Below, one piece after another: positions 28,522-37,889 of a DNA stretch of 40,218 bases. Location: contig NHBO02000091.1 of assembly GCA_002167845.2 (NCBI GenBank), forward strand, positions 1 to 40,218, in the 5' to 3' direction. The position numbers and the translations under genes were made by a program. The notes below the pieces were generated by a model, which did no database searches, was not told the origin of the DNA, and worked only from the letters and a program-made list of their open reading frames with translations. Positions within the stretch are counted from its first letter, which is position 1; each line of letters begins with the position of its first letter. The stretch is from Phycisphaera sp. TMED9 (GTDB lineage Bacteria > Planctomycetota > Phycisphaerae > Phycisphaerales > SM1A02).

Positions 28522-29046
28522 ATGTCGGTAGTCGGACTGGTTCGGTGCACCATCGCGCCATTCGTGGGCCTGCTGGTCTTCATTCTCGCGGTCATGGCGC
28601 TCGAAGCGATCGGCCATGCGGTGTATCCGCCGCCGGCCGACATCGTGGCGCTCTCCAAGGCTCATGGCGAAGCGATGGTCTCCGGTGATCCGGAACGTTA
28701 TGAACAAGCGAGTCTTGAACTGGCACCCGCGGTGGAAGCATGGCTTGCCACGGCGCCGATCGGTCCACTCTTGGCGGTGGTGATCGCCTGGGTGGGTGGG
28801 GGATTGCTGGGAAGTCTCGCGGCGGCGGCGGTCGCCACGGCGGGACGGATGTGGTTCAGCCTGCTGATCGGGGCGGTGGATGTGATCGGCATTCTCATGG
28901 CCACGGATCAGTTTTCTCATCCCACATGGATGCCGGTTCTCGGAATTCTCGGGGTCATCCTCGCGTCGCTTCTGGCCGGGCGACTGATGACTCGGGGTCG
29001 ATCGGCTCCCGCGCTGGCTCCGGCGATCGAGAAGGCTCTCGACTGA
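28522..29046 (+). CDS. Hypothetical integral membrane protein
   Basis: Four hydrophobic segments in 174 aa. Confidence 0.65.
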   Translation: MSVVGLVRCTIAPFVGLLVFILAVMALEAIGHAVYPPPADIVALSKAHGEAMVSGDPERYEQASLELAPAVEAWLATAPIGPLLAVVIAWVGGGLLGSLAAAAVATAGRMWFSLLIGAVDVIGILMATDQFSHPTWMPVLGILGVILASLLAGRLMTRGRSAPALAPAIEKALD

Positions 29047-29067
29047 TTCCTGATCAGTGGATGTGAA

Positions 29068-29112
29068 ACGCCCCCGACCGCAGGCGTGCCTGCGATCAGG
29101 GGCGTCTTGTTT
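29068..29112. terminator. Hairpin between convergent genes
   Basis: ACGCCCC (29068-29074)/GGGGCGT (29099-29105) enclosing CGCAGGC GT GCCTGCG (29079-29094), then CTTGTTT. Confidence 0.7.
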
Positions 29113-29136
29113 CCATTCGCCGGAGCTGTGGGCCTC

Positions 29137-29544
29137 TCAGGAATCCTGGGGTGGCGTCCACTGCGCCGATCCGAAGCCCAGAATGCAGAAGAAGATCGGC
29201 TTCAAGAAGAGGAGTCCAAGGACGGTTCCGACGCCACGCCCGAATCGCTCGGCGATCGCCATGTAGGTCAGAATGAGGAAGACGATGTTGACGAACGGAA
29301 CGAAGAAGAGGATCGCCCACCAGATGGGCTTCCCGCCGGCCTTCGGGAGGAAGAAGATGTTCACAATCGGAATGATGGCGATCCATCCGGGAATTCCAGC
29401 CTTCGCATACATCTTCCAGAGACCGATGATCGAGATGATCGCCAGCACCAGGAAGAAGAGAAGGAAACCGGTTCCAAACACGGCGGCGGCCTCTTGCATC
29501 TCAGCAGCCTGTTGGTTCATCTGCAAGCTGGGGTCGTTCTGCAT
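29137..29544 (-). CDS. DUF5684-like membrane protein
   Basis: WKMYAKAGIPGWIAIIPIVNIFFLPKAGGKPIWWAILFFVPFVNIVFLI...ILGFGSAQW. Confidence 0.75.
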   Translation of the reverse strand: MQNDPSLQMNQQAAEMQEAAAVFGTGFLLFFLVLAIISIIGLWKMYAKAGIPGWIAIIPIVNIFFLPKAGGKPIWWAILFFVPFVNIVFLILTYMAIAERFGRGVGTVLGLLFLKPIFFCILGFGSAQWTPPQDS

Positions 29545-29834
29545 TTTTGGTTCTCCAAGATCTGATTGCGGTGACTGCTAGAAGTGAGGGCATCGACCAT
29601 TCAGCATGATTCTTTGAATTTCCCGAGCAATTGGTCGGTGGTAGCCGGTCCGCCATCCCCTAAAGTCGATTTTGCACGGCGAGAGTCGGAATCACATGTC
29701 TGGGATCCCCCCCATTGAAGGCTCTGAAACAGGCATTCTTCGCTCGCTTTTCGGACCGTGCCTCTTCGTTGAATAATCAGGAACTTGAATTGCCTTCGAC
29801 CGTACATCGGGCAGTAGGATCACAGGGGACGTTG

Positions 29835-32534
29835 ATGGTCGACGGGCCGAACAAGAATCTGGAACACCTCGCGATGCCCCAACTCAAGACTCGATCAGTT
29901 CATACTCGCAGCCAGACGCGCGGTATCGCATGGTTGGCCGCGCTTTCGACGATGCTTCTGCTTCCGCAGGGAGCTGCGATCGGTGACTGTCCGGCCGACC
30001 TCGATGGGTCCGGAGAAGTGGGCGGCGGCGACATCGGGCTTCTTCTGGCGCAGTGGGGGCCCGGAAGCGGTTCCGCGGATCTCAATGGAGACGGACTCGT
30101 CAACGGCGCGGACATCGGCGCGATGCTCGGTGCATGGGGTTGGTGTCCATGTGAAGAGAGCCTCGTGTTCGATCCGATCCACGATGGTTCGGAACCGCTC
30201 GAGCCGGCGATCGTCGAGCACACCCGTGACGCCATGATCACGCGGATTGCGGATCGCGCTCGCGATCGGCACGCTCGGGAGGACATCGTCAACGGCATTC
30301 CCTATCGAACCTACGACCACTGGCTTCCCTTCTATTGGGAACAGCGAGTCGCCGAGATCGAGATCATCGATCGGGCCGCGATGGGCGGCGAGGGGCTGAC
30401 CTTCAACTTCGCAACGCTGGATCGCTTGAACCCGGCCGAATTCCGGACGTTCTACGCCTCCGGATTCGCGGGTTACCACAACAACATGTCCGACTTCCTC
30501 AACGCGGGAGTCACGCTGGTCTCGATCGAGCCATCGGAGCGGTACCCCGGAGAGACGGAATACCACTACACCGCGGAGATCGAGAACAAGTGGCCGGAGC
30601 AGACCCCGCTCGCCATCGGCGATCGGATGGAGATCGAACTCAGCCAGTTTCTCACGGCGCCGCGGAACGGCCGTCTGAACTACTACGGGACGGCGATGCT
30701 CTACGTGGTCGGTGAAGGGATCGTCCCGTGGTATGCGAAGGCGAAGGAAGAGGCAAGCACGCCCGAGGAACGTGAGGCGGCGTCCTTCGATTCCTTCCCG
30801 CTTCCCGAACACGCCTGGCTCGGCGGGCGAACCACGCTTCCTTATCAGTACTCCAACGAGCCCGATGACCGTTTCAAGCAGATGGCGGGGAACATCTCGC
30901 ACGCAAGCGGGCACGCTTTCACGGTCGGTCGTCGTCTGCACCACACGGACTTCGGCACCGGCGTTCATTCCGAAGATGGCAATCCGATCTTCGCCGACCA
31001 CATCGGCAAGGCCGGGCCGCGATTCGTCAACACCAGTTGTGTCGCGTGTCACATCGGAAACGGCCGGGCCCTTCCGCCCGAGGTGGGCGGGGCGTACAAC
31101 GAGGCCCTCATCCAAGTGGGAAGTGACGCGGACGGAACGCCGCATCCGATCCTGGGAGAAGTGCTTCAGCCAAGCACCGGTTCGACACCGGGAGGCGGCG
31201 GCGGAGGCGGTGGCGGCGGCGATACGTTCATCCGCATCGAAGCGGAAGACTTCTCGGTCATGAGTGGCGTCGAGACGGAAACATGCTTGGACGAAGGCGG
31301 TGGACTCAACGTCGGCTTCATCGATACCGGCGACTGGATGGCCTACGTCGATCATCCGGTGATGATTCCGACGACCGGGATCTACCTGGTCGACTTCCGT
31401 GTGGCCAGCGGCAGCGGTGGCGGCACGCTTCGATTCGAAGAGGTCGGTGGGTCACCGCTTCATGGAACCATCGACATCCCCGCGACCGGCGGCTGGCAGT
31501 CCTGGATCACCGTCACGCTTGAGGTTCAGCTCACCGAGGGTGAACATCGGTTCGGCATCAATGCCGCCTCTGGTGGATGGAATCTCAACTGGTTCGAGGT
31601 CCTCGAGCCGGACGGCTTCCAGGGCGGCGACGCCGACGACTCCGAGGGTTCGATGCTGCTTGCCGGATGGGACGAGATCCCCGGCACCTACGGTGATGGT
31701 TCGGCGTACATCCTTCGCCGTCCCGTCTACGAATTCACGGGCCCGGTCCCGGAGTTCTACTCGCTTCGGCTCGCGCCCCAGCTCGTCGGTGTCGGCCTGC
31801 TCGAGGCCATCGACGAAACGACCCTGCTCGAACTGGCGGATGAATGCGATCTCGACGAAGACGGAATCTCCGGACGGCTTCGGACGGTTGAGAATCCCGC
31901 TGATCCGGACCGAAGCCGCATCGGTCGATTCGGCGCCCGCGGTTCGACTGCATCGGTGCGGGAGCAGATCGCCTATGCGATGAACCGCGACATGGGCGTT
32001 TCGAGCGAGGTCTTCCCCGTGCTCGATGGGGACGTCAAGCCGTCACCGATCGAGATCGCGAACGAGGATCTCGATCTGATGGATCGCTACACGTCGCTGC
32101 TCGGTATCGCGGCACGACGGAATCTCCTCGATCCGGCGGCCCTCGAAGGCGAAGCGCTCTTCGCGGCGGCGAACTGCACGGCGTGCCACGTGCCGACGGT
32201 GGTGACCGGCTCGACCCACCCCTACGCGGAACTCCGAAACCAGACGATCCACCCGTACACCGACATGCTGCTGCACGACATGGGACCCGGGCTCGCCGAC
32301 AACATCGGTGATCACGGGGTCAGTGGTGCGGAATGGCGAACGCCTGCATTGTGGAACATCGGCCTGACCGAAGGCGTCAGCGGTGGCGAGGCATACCTGC
32401 ACGACGGTCGCGCTCGAACCATCGAAGAAGCGATTCTCTGGCACGGCGGCGAAGCCGAGGCTTCCAAGGAAGCCTTCCGCACCATGTCGGCGCAGGATCG
32501 AGCTGCGATCGTGGCGTTCCTGAAATCACTGTGA
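29835..32534 (+). CDS. Dockerin + di-heme oxidoreductase (DUF1111/DiHOR-like) with CBM6-like module
   Basis: Signal then DLDGSGEVGGGDIGLLLAQWG / DLNGDGLVNGADIGAMLGAWG; CVACH (31038-31052) and CTACH (32175-32189); RIEAEDFSVMSG...GFIDTGDWMAYVDHPV CBM6-like; C-terminal EWRTPALWNIGLTEGVSGGEAYLHDGRARTIEEAILWHGGEA typical of DUF1111. ATG 29835 or 29874; track ORF from 29715. Confidence 0.87.
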   Translation: MVDGPNKNLEHLAMPQLKTRSVHTRSQTRGIAWLAALSTMLLLPQGAAIGDCPADLDGSGEVGGGDIGLLLAQWGPGSGSADLNGDGLVNGADIGAMLGAWGWCPCEESLVFDPIHDGSEPLEPAIVEHTRDAMITRIADRARDRHAREDIVNGIPYRTYDHWLPFYWEQRVAEIEIIDRAAMGGEGLTFNFATLDRLNPAEFRTFYASGFAGYHNNMSDFLNAGVTLVSIEPSERYPGETEYHYTAEIENKWPEQTPLAIGDRMEIELSQFLTAPRNGRLNYYGTAMLYVVGEGIVPWYAKAKEEASTPEEREAASFDSFPLPEHAWLGGRTTLPYQYSNEPDDRFKQMAGNISHASGHAFTVGRRLHHTDFGTGVHSEDGNPIFADHIGKAGPRFVNTSCVACHIGNGRALPPEVGGAYNEALIQVGSDADGTPHPILGEVLQPSTGSTPGGGGGGGGGGDTFIRIEAEDFSVMSGVETETCLDEGGGLNVGFIDTGDWMAYVDHPVMIPTTGIYLVDFRVASGSGGGTLRFEEVGGSPLHGTIDIPATGGWQSWITVTLEVQLTEGEHRFGINAASGGWNLNWFEVLEPDGFQGGDADDSEGSMLLAGWDEIPGTYGDGSAYILRRPVYEFTGPVPEFYSLRLAPQLVGVGLLEAIDETTLLELADECDLDEDGISGRLRTVENPADPDRSRIGRFGARGSTASVREQIAYAMNRDMGVSSEVFPVLDGDVKPSPIEIANEDLDLMDRYTSLLGIAARRNLLDPAALEGEALFAAANCTACHVPTVVTGSTHPYAELRNQTIHPYTDMLLHDMGPGLADNIGDHGVSGAEWRTPALWNIGLTEGVSGGEAYLHDGRARTIEEAILWHGGEAEASKEAFRTMSAQDRAAIVAFLKSL

Positions 32535-32583
32535 GGCGGTGATCCGGCACTTCGCGTGTCAGCCGATTCGGATCGAGACCATG

Positions 32584-32697
32584 GCAGATCTCGTCTCATT
32601 CGACTTCACAGCATGAGGGTTGGATGCAGCAGGCCATCACTTCGCAAGTGAGGCTTTCACATTCTGGATTCTCGTTCGCGACGCGACAGGTGTTGCA
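32584..32697 (-). pseudogene. Decayed Cys-rich 'CCxxxWD' domain remnant
   Basis: Minus-strand reading CNTCRVANENPECESLTCEVMACCIQPSCCEVE*DEIC; stop TGA at 32598-32596 where Trp is expected; out of frame with the adjacent dockerin CDS. Confidence 0.55.
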
Positions 32698-32782
32698 GCT
32701 GGAAAGCTCGGTGAAGTCCCGCTTCGCCGAGCAGGCCCGCGTCGATGGTTCGGGAGTCAACGTCGTCACCCTCGACGCCGGA

Positions 32783-33598
32783 TCATGGGGCGTCGCCGCA
32801 CGTCCCCCATTCGACGAGCAGCAAGCCGATGTCGGCTGCGTTGACGACGCCATTGGCATCAAGATCTGCGAAGCAACCGGGGCCGGCCTTGCCGCACGAT
32901 CCCCAGGCGGTGAGGAGCAGGCCGAGGTCGGCGGAGTCGACCAGTCCGTCGTCGTTGAGGTCGCCGGCACACGGTTCGGGGGGAAGCGCTCCGACGACGA
33001 TCGGCGCGCCGCTGTCGTCATACGCCCAGGTCGTGATCTCGAGTGTGCCCCAGCCTGAACCGTCCATCTGAATCCAGCCGAACACCGGGGTTTCGTCCGT
33101 GAGCGCGGTGAAGCCCACATGGAATCTTCGGGTTCGGTAGCAGTCGTCAAAGCCTGATGAATCCGCTTCTCCGCAGGCGATCAGGGTCTGGTTCGAGAAT
33201 GAGCAGAGAAAGGTCGACGCCCCGCAGCCTTGTGGGCCATCGATCACGGCGCCGAGCTCGGTGAAGCGGACTCCTTCGAGACCTGAGTCGCAATTCACTT
33301 GGAGCCACTTCGACCCGCGGTAGGTGGTCTCGTAGACCTGGTCGTACTTGGCACACTTGTCGTTGATGTACGTGCAACACGTCGTCCAGCCGCCACCGCC
33401 GTTGAAGGAGGTGTTGCTCTCTCGGTAAACGCCCAATTCGATCTGGAAGTCGCTGAGACTCAAGGTGACGCTCCCGCTCCCGCCGATTCCGATCGGCGGC
33501 CCGTCGTACACCTGAATGTCCGCCATGGCCATGGGCGCCGCGCCCGCCGCAGTCGCGTACATCATGAGTCGAGACTGTCGGTTCGGAAGAGTTCTCAT
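32783..33598 (-). CDS. Secreted dockerin-repeat protein
   Basis: Signal-like N-terminus; C-terminal DLNDDGLVDSADLGLLLTAWG and DLDANGVVNAADIGLLLVEWG repeats. Confidence 0.8.
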   Translation of the reverse strand: MRTLPNRQSRLMMYATAAGAAPMAMADIQVYDGPPIGIGGSGSVTLSLSDFQIELGVYRESNTSFNGGGGWTTCCTYINDKCAKYDQVYETTYRGSKWLQVNCDSGLEGVRFTELGAVIDGPQGCGASTFLCSFSNQTLIACGEADSSGFDDCYRTRRFHVGFTALTDETPVFGWIQMDGSGWGTLEITTWAYDDSGAPIVVGALPPEPCAGDLNDDGLVDSADLGLLLTAWGSCGKAGPGCFADLDANGVVNAADIGLLLVEWGTCGDAP

Positions 33599-33697
33599 GC
33601 AGCTCTGCTCCAGCGCAATCGGATTGAATCAGCAGTCCATCAAGGATACTTCAGGATTTGTCCCTGCCATGTGAAGAAATGGATTTTCGGGCCACTT

Positions 33698-33717
33698 GCT
33701 CATCAGGGGTGATGAGC
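33698..33717. other. Perfect 8-bp stem hairpin in intergenic region
   Basis: GCTCATCA (33698-33705) GGGG TGATGAGC (33710-33717). Confidence 0.5.
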
Positions 33718-33980
33718 GGCCTCGTCCAACCGAAGGTGATGCTGGAAGCGGCGGTCCATGGTCTCGATTCGGGGGCTGGGCTCCATTTCCGGATCGATTT
33801 GCTGAAAGGTAGGATCTTCCACGATCAAATTCAGGTCCGCGCTTCCTGATCGAGGTCGAGGAAGGAGCCTGCGATCCACGCCGTCGCCCGATTGCCGCGT
33901 GACGTGTTTCCACAGATCGTCGATCCCTCGGTCGAGAGGTCGGCGACGCGCTGGAATCCGAGATGCGCGGCCCGAACGCA

Positions 33981-34011
33981 GAAGCCCCCGGAGCGAGACT
34001 CCAGGGGCTTC
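33981..34011 (-). terminator. Hairpin just 3' of tRNA, likely terminator
   Basis: GAAGCCCC (33981-33988)/GGGGCTTC (34004-34011) with inner GGAG/CTCC. Confidence 0.65.
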
Positions 34012-34014
34012 AAG

Positions 34015-34088
34015 TGGGCGATAAAGGACTCGAACCTTCGACCTCTGCCATGTGACGGCAGCGCTCTAGCCAGCTGAGCTAATCGCCC
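34015..34088 (-). tRNA. tRNA-Val(CAC)
   Basis: Minus strand GGGCGAT TA GCTC AGCTGGCTA GAGC G CTGCC GTCACAT GGCAG AGGTC GAAGG TTCGAGT CCTTT ATCGCCC A; full cloverleaf, anticodon CAC, CCA not encoded. Confidence 0.95.
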
Positions 34089-34117
34089 GAACCGTCGTCG
34101 CACGCGACGAGGGAAGG

Positions 34118-34145
34118 AGTATATCCGACCCTCCGCCGCCTACAA
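34118..34145 (-). promoter_or_regulatory. Putative tRNA promoter (TTGTAG-N16-TATACT)
   Basis: On the minus strand, TTGTAG (34145-34140) and TATACT (34123-34118), 16-bp spacer, ~30 nt upstream of the tRNA 5' end. Confidence 0.5.
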
Positions 34146-34171
34146 CACGCATGATTGGCTTCTGGCGTCGG

Positions 34172-35599
34172 TCAGCCGTCGAAATGGCGGCTCATCGAGG
34201 TCGCGATTCGCAGGGCGAGGCTCGCTCGCGGGTGACGGCCAGCCCGCCAATGATCCGGCCTCGAAAGCCGGCTCCACGTCGGATGGCCACGAGCTTCGGT
34301 CAAGAGCTTCTCGGACTCATCATCGGTTCGAGCGGTGAAGGTCTCCGAGACCGTCGTCTCGATTCGCGCCGGTTCGATGGCGGCGTGTCCTCGCTTCAGG
34401 AAGGCGTCGATGGTGGCACGTTGGCGGAGATGGAGGAGCGTCAGGCCGGTCTCGCCGATCCGGACTTCATCCTGCCCCCGAAGTCGGCGGAGTATCTTCG
34501 AGCCGCTCCCGCCGATGGCGCCGATCGCCGCGCCGACGGCGCCGAGCGCGGTGAACCCACCCAGTGAAATCCCGCCGACCGCAAGGTCCACGATCGCGCC
34601 TGCCGCCACGAGGCCGGTCCCGGTGCCCGCCGCCCAGAGGCCCGCTCGCTCGAGGCTTGCGGTGTCCGCGAAGTCCACTCCGCCCATCGCATCGGTGATC
34701 TCCAGGAGAGCGGCATCAGCTTCTCGGCCGGAGAATCCGAAGATGTCGGCGATTCGGTGCATCGCGCGGGCTTCATGTTCGCGGAGCCCGTCGAGCAACG
34801 TCGCGGTGGCCGCATCGAAGGCGACTTCGCGGTCGGTGGCGTCTCGGCTCGTGGGCTCGGTCACGATGATGGCGGCGGCCGCGTCGATGAGGAAGTCCGC
34901 CGCGACATCACTGGCCCCGGCGATGGCGTTGGTCCGTTCGGATCGCCGGAGTCTGCGCCAGGCATCGATCGCGTCATCTCTTGCGGGCGCGAGGGTGCGG
35001 ATCGCGTCGAGCAATCGAGCTTCGCCGGCATCATCGAAGACGATCGCATCAAAAGAGACCGTGGCGTGAAGTCCTTGCCGGGCACAGGCATCTCGCCATG
35101 CGTCGGCGTCGGCTTCCGGCCGTGCCGTGAAATTCAGCAGGGGAATCAAGGGCCGGGCGGTCATCCCGAGGACCGCCAGTTCATCGAGATGGCGAGGTTG
35201 TGGCTCGTCGCGTGCATCGATGGCATAGAGCAGCACATCGGCATTCATCGCGGCTTCCAGAGACGAGGCTTCCATCGCAAGTTCGTTGGAGTCGCGAGCG
35301 GCGGGCGAGGCGAGGAATCGGTCGAGCAGGCTTCGAGGGTCCTCCCGCCGATCGGTACGCGACGATTCGATCATGTTCCGAAGGTTGATCGAGTCTTCGA
35401 GTCCGGGAGTGTCGAGGATGATCGCGAGGACTTCCTCTTCATCGAGGATCTCCCCGGCCGTGACGCTTCGGGTGGTGCCGCCGGTCGGACTGACGGTCCC
35501 GAAGTCACGGCGTCGAAGCAGCGTCTGCAGCAAGGAGGTCTTGCCGGTGTTGGCATGTCCGACGACCGCGATGCGAAGGGATTCGGGAGAATCGTTCAC
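34172..35599 (-). CDS. DUF3482-like GTPase
   Basis: G1 GHANTGKTSLL, G3 DTPGL; C-terminal Ala/Gly-rich membrane-like hydrophobic stretch as in DUF3482 proteins. Confidence 0.82.
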   Translation of the reverse strand: MNDSPESLRIAVVGHANTGKTSLLQTLLRRRDFGTVSPTGGTTRSVTAGEILDEEEVLAIILDTPGLEDSINLRNMIESSRTDRREDPRSLLDRFLASPAARDSNELAMEASSLEAAMNADVLLYAIDARDEPQPRHLDELAVLGMTARPLIPLLNFTARPEADADAWRDACARQGLHATVSFDAIVFDDAGEARLLDAIRTLAPARDDAIDAWRRLRRSERTNAIAGASDVAADFLIDAAAAIIVTEPTSRDATDREVAFDAATATLLDGLREHEARAMHRIADIFGFSGREADAALLEITDAMGGVDFADTASLERAGLWAAGTGTGLVAAGAIVDLAVGGISLGGFTALGAVGAAIGAIGGSGSKILRRLRGQDEVRIGETGLTLLHLRQRATIDAFLKRGHAAIEPARIETTVSETFTARTDDESEKLLTEARGHPTWSRLSRPDHWRAGRHPRASLALRIATSMSRHFDG

Positions 35600-37671
35600 T
35601 CTTCACCGCCGTTCGCAGCCACGATGGTCCGTCGTGCCTCGGCGAGCCACCGTCGCGCGGCGTCTTCATCTGCAAGGCGTGGGGGACGGCCGTCGGATTT
35701 TCGCAGTTGAAGCAGGTTCGACAAGGCGGCGGAGATCGCCGACTCGCGCTCGCCCTGCATCCACCAGAGCACCGACACGGTGGCGGCGCCCAGAACCGCC
35801 TCGCCGAGTCGTTCGTCGGTCCCGGGTGTCTGATCCAACGCCGTCGGAGTATCTGCGGGTCGGGTGCCTCGCCAGATCTTCAAGATGCCGGCGACCCCGG
35901 CACCGGTACCCGCCCAGGCGGGAAGCGAGACGAGAGCCGCGGGCGCGGCGACGGCGGCGGCGGCGCACGCGGCTGCGCCGAGTATTCCGCCGATGCCGAT
36001 CCATCCTGCCTGGCTTCGAAGTCCTGCGGGCAGCAATTCAAGGCCGCGAGTCGTGATCATCTTGAGTCCGTCCGCGGTGTCGGATGGATCAAGTTCATGA
36101 AGGCGAGTTCCCCAGGCCCGCCACCCCTGAGACGACTGGTCAAGCCGGGCGGAGTGAATGCGGGCGATCTCGTTCAGGCAGGTCGCGAGGGCCTGGTCAT
36201 CCGGAAGTGAGGGTGTCGCCGAGAGTTGTCGCCCGATCACTGCGAACGATTCGTCGAGCGTCCGCGGGTCGCGTGGCGATGGGTCGAAGCCGGAGGGATC
36301 AGTCCCTTTCAGTCGGCCGACCAGCTTGCTTCGGCTGGTCTCGGTCAGGTTCGCGAGATCACACTCGAGCGCGTCGATGCCGAGCTCGGAAGCGAGGGTT
36401 CGCCAGTCCGTCAGGCGGGTCGTCGTGATCGCGGATGACTCGCGTCGGCGCAGGGTCTCTCCGCCGTCGAGCACGAGCAAGGGTGTGATGCCGGTCGCCT
36501 TCTGGAGTTCGTTGATTCGTCGTCGGACCCCGCGGTCCGGGGTGGTGGGAAGCCAGGCGACGATGGCGATCCGATGTGACGGCGATCCGGTGTGCGAGAT
36601 CACCGCCGCCATGGAATCTCTCGAATCAAGATCGCCGAGATCTTCGAGGTCGGTGATGGCCGGCGGAAGCGGTGAGGCGTTGCCGGGCCGATCGAGACGC
36701 ACGAATCGATCGCACGGAACCCCCATGTTCTTCATGTTTCGATCACCTGTCGAAAGGGCGGGGTCGATCTCGGGTGGTGCGATGTCCGCTTCGGTGCGAG
36801 TGATTCTCGAGGTCTGTGGCCGATTTCGGACCCGGGGTCGCCAGCGGGCGGCGGCGAGGTGTCCGCCGGCGGCCTGCAGAATCGTCCAGAGCAGCATCGG
36901 AATCAGGAGATAGACGCCCAGTCCCGCCGAGAGAAAGAGGATCCATTCCCGTCGAGCGGCCAACGCCTGCGGGTCGTCCGCCGCCGCCATGGGGGGGCCG
37001 GCGACCGGCTCCAGCACCGGACTCCCGAGGATCGGCGTGAGCGGGGCGGAAGTGAGTTCGACGATGGTCTTGCCGAGCTCTGCCGGAAGCCAGGAACTCT
37101 CCCATCCGAATCCCAGCGCGACGCGAGCGGTCACGAACCAGATCGTGATGATCGAGATGAATGCGTAACCGCTCCAGAACGTTCCCGAGCCGACGGCGGC
37201 AAGCCGTCTACCCGAGCCAGCCGCCAGCATCGAAGCCGTCCGGCCGGCCACCGCGGCGCTGAGATCGGGATCACCGGTGGAACGAGCGATCATCCAACCG
37301 AATCCCGCGGGGACGAGCCGGCCGAGCAGGGGGCCGCTTCGCTTGCGGATGACGAGCAGGAGAATGGTTCGAATCAGGATGAAACACCAGGGGCCTCCGA
37401 CGAGGATCATGAGCATCGCGGCGGCGTGTACGGGACCACCATCCTGCGAGAGAAGTTCGCCGGTCGCGGAGCCGCCAGCGATGCCGCCGAGCACGCCGAG
37501 GATGAAGATGGAGAACATCGCTCCCGCCACGCCGCGGTCCACCATCTTCTGGGCGCGGAGCGTGACGTCGTCATCTCGAGGCAGACCGGCGTCGTCGACG
37601 GCCGCGTCGGCAATGCGATCGCGCCAGTGCGAAGGTTCCGGATGATTCTGGGGCCGGGATGATTGACTCAC
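35596..37671 (-). CDS. DUF2868-like membrane protein
   Basis: Overlaps the GTPase CDS by 4 bp; several TM segments (e.g. GSGTFWSGYAFISIITIWFVTARVALGFGWESSWLP); the DUF2868/DUF3482 pairing is a known gene neighbourhood. Confidence 0.8.
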   Translation of the reverse strand: MSQSSRPQNHPEPSHWRDRIADAAVDDAGLPRDDDVTLRAQKMVDRGVAGAMFSIFILGVLGGIAGGSATGELLSQDGGPVHAAAMLMILVGGPWCFILIRTILLLVIRKRSGPLLGRLVPAGFGWMIARSTGDPDLSAAVAGRTASMLAAGSGRRLAAVGSGTFWSGYAFISIITIWFVTARVALGFGWESSWLPAELGKTIVELTSAPLTPILGSPVLEPVAGPPMAAADDPQALAARREWILFLSAGLGVYLLIPMLLWTILQAAGGHLAAARWRPRVRNRPQTSRITRTEADIAPPEIDPALSTGDRNMKNMGVPCDRFVRLDRPGNASPLPPAITDLEDLGDLDSRDSMAAVISHTGSPSHRIAIVAWLPTTPDRGVRRRINELQKATGITPLLVLDGGETLRRRESSAITTTRLTDWRTLASELGIDALECDLANLTETSRSKLVGRLKGTDPSGFDPSPRDPRTLDESFAVIGRQLSATPSLPDDQALATCLNEIARIHSARLDQSSQGWRAWGTRLHELDPSDTADGLKMITTRGLELLPAGLRSQAGWIGIGGILGAAACAAAAVAAPAALVSLPAWAGTGAGVAGILKIWRGTRPADTPTALDQTPGTDERLGEAVLGAATVSVLWWMQGERESAISAALSNLLQLRKSDGRPPRLADEDAARRWLAEARRTIVAANGGEE

Positions 37672-37814
37672 GAGGTGATCTGATCCGAGTCGCCGAAGCG
37701 ATGAACTGGGGCGGAATCCGGGGAAGCCCGGAAAGTGATCCGGAATCGAGGATGCGTTCTTTCAGCGTCCCAGCGAAGAAGGTCGTGTTCCCGGCCGATG
37801 GGTGGCGAATGCGA

Positions 37815-37841
37815 ACGCCGCCGCGAGGGTCGCGGCGGCGT
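37815..37841. terminator. Strong GC hairpin 3' of tatA
   Basis: ACGCCGCCGCGA (37815-37826) GGG TCGCGGCGGCGT (37830-37841), perfect 12-bp stem, no T-run. Confidence 0.55.
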
Positions 37842-37889
37842 GTCGTTCATCGGTGAGTCGTCGCGGCGTCGGGTTGGCCGAGACGGTTT

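Noticed and set aside
31191-31220. GGC/GGA-rich run as a possible regulatory repeat
   Set aside because: It is in frame and encodes a Gly10 linker between the heme and CBM-like modules.
32596-32598. TGA at the Trp position as possible stop-codon recoding
   Set aside because: Other genes here end normally at TGA, and the segment is also frameshifted relative to the dockerin gene; decay is simpler.
34757-35710. 317-aa plus-strand ORF opposite the GTPase
   Set aside because: Antisense shadow of the P-loop GTPase frame.
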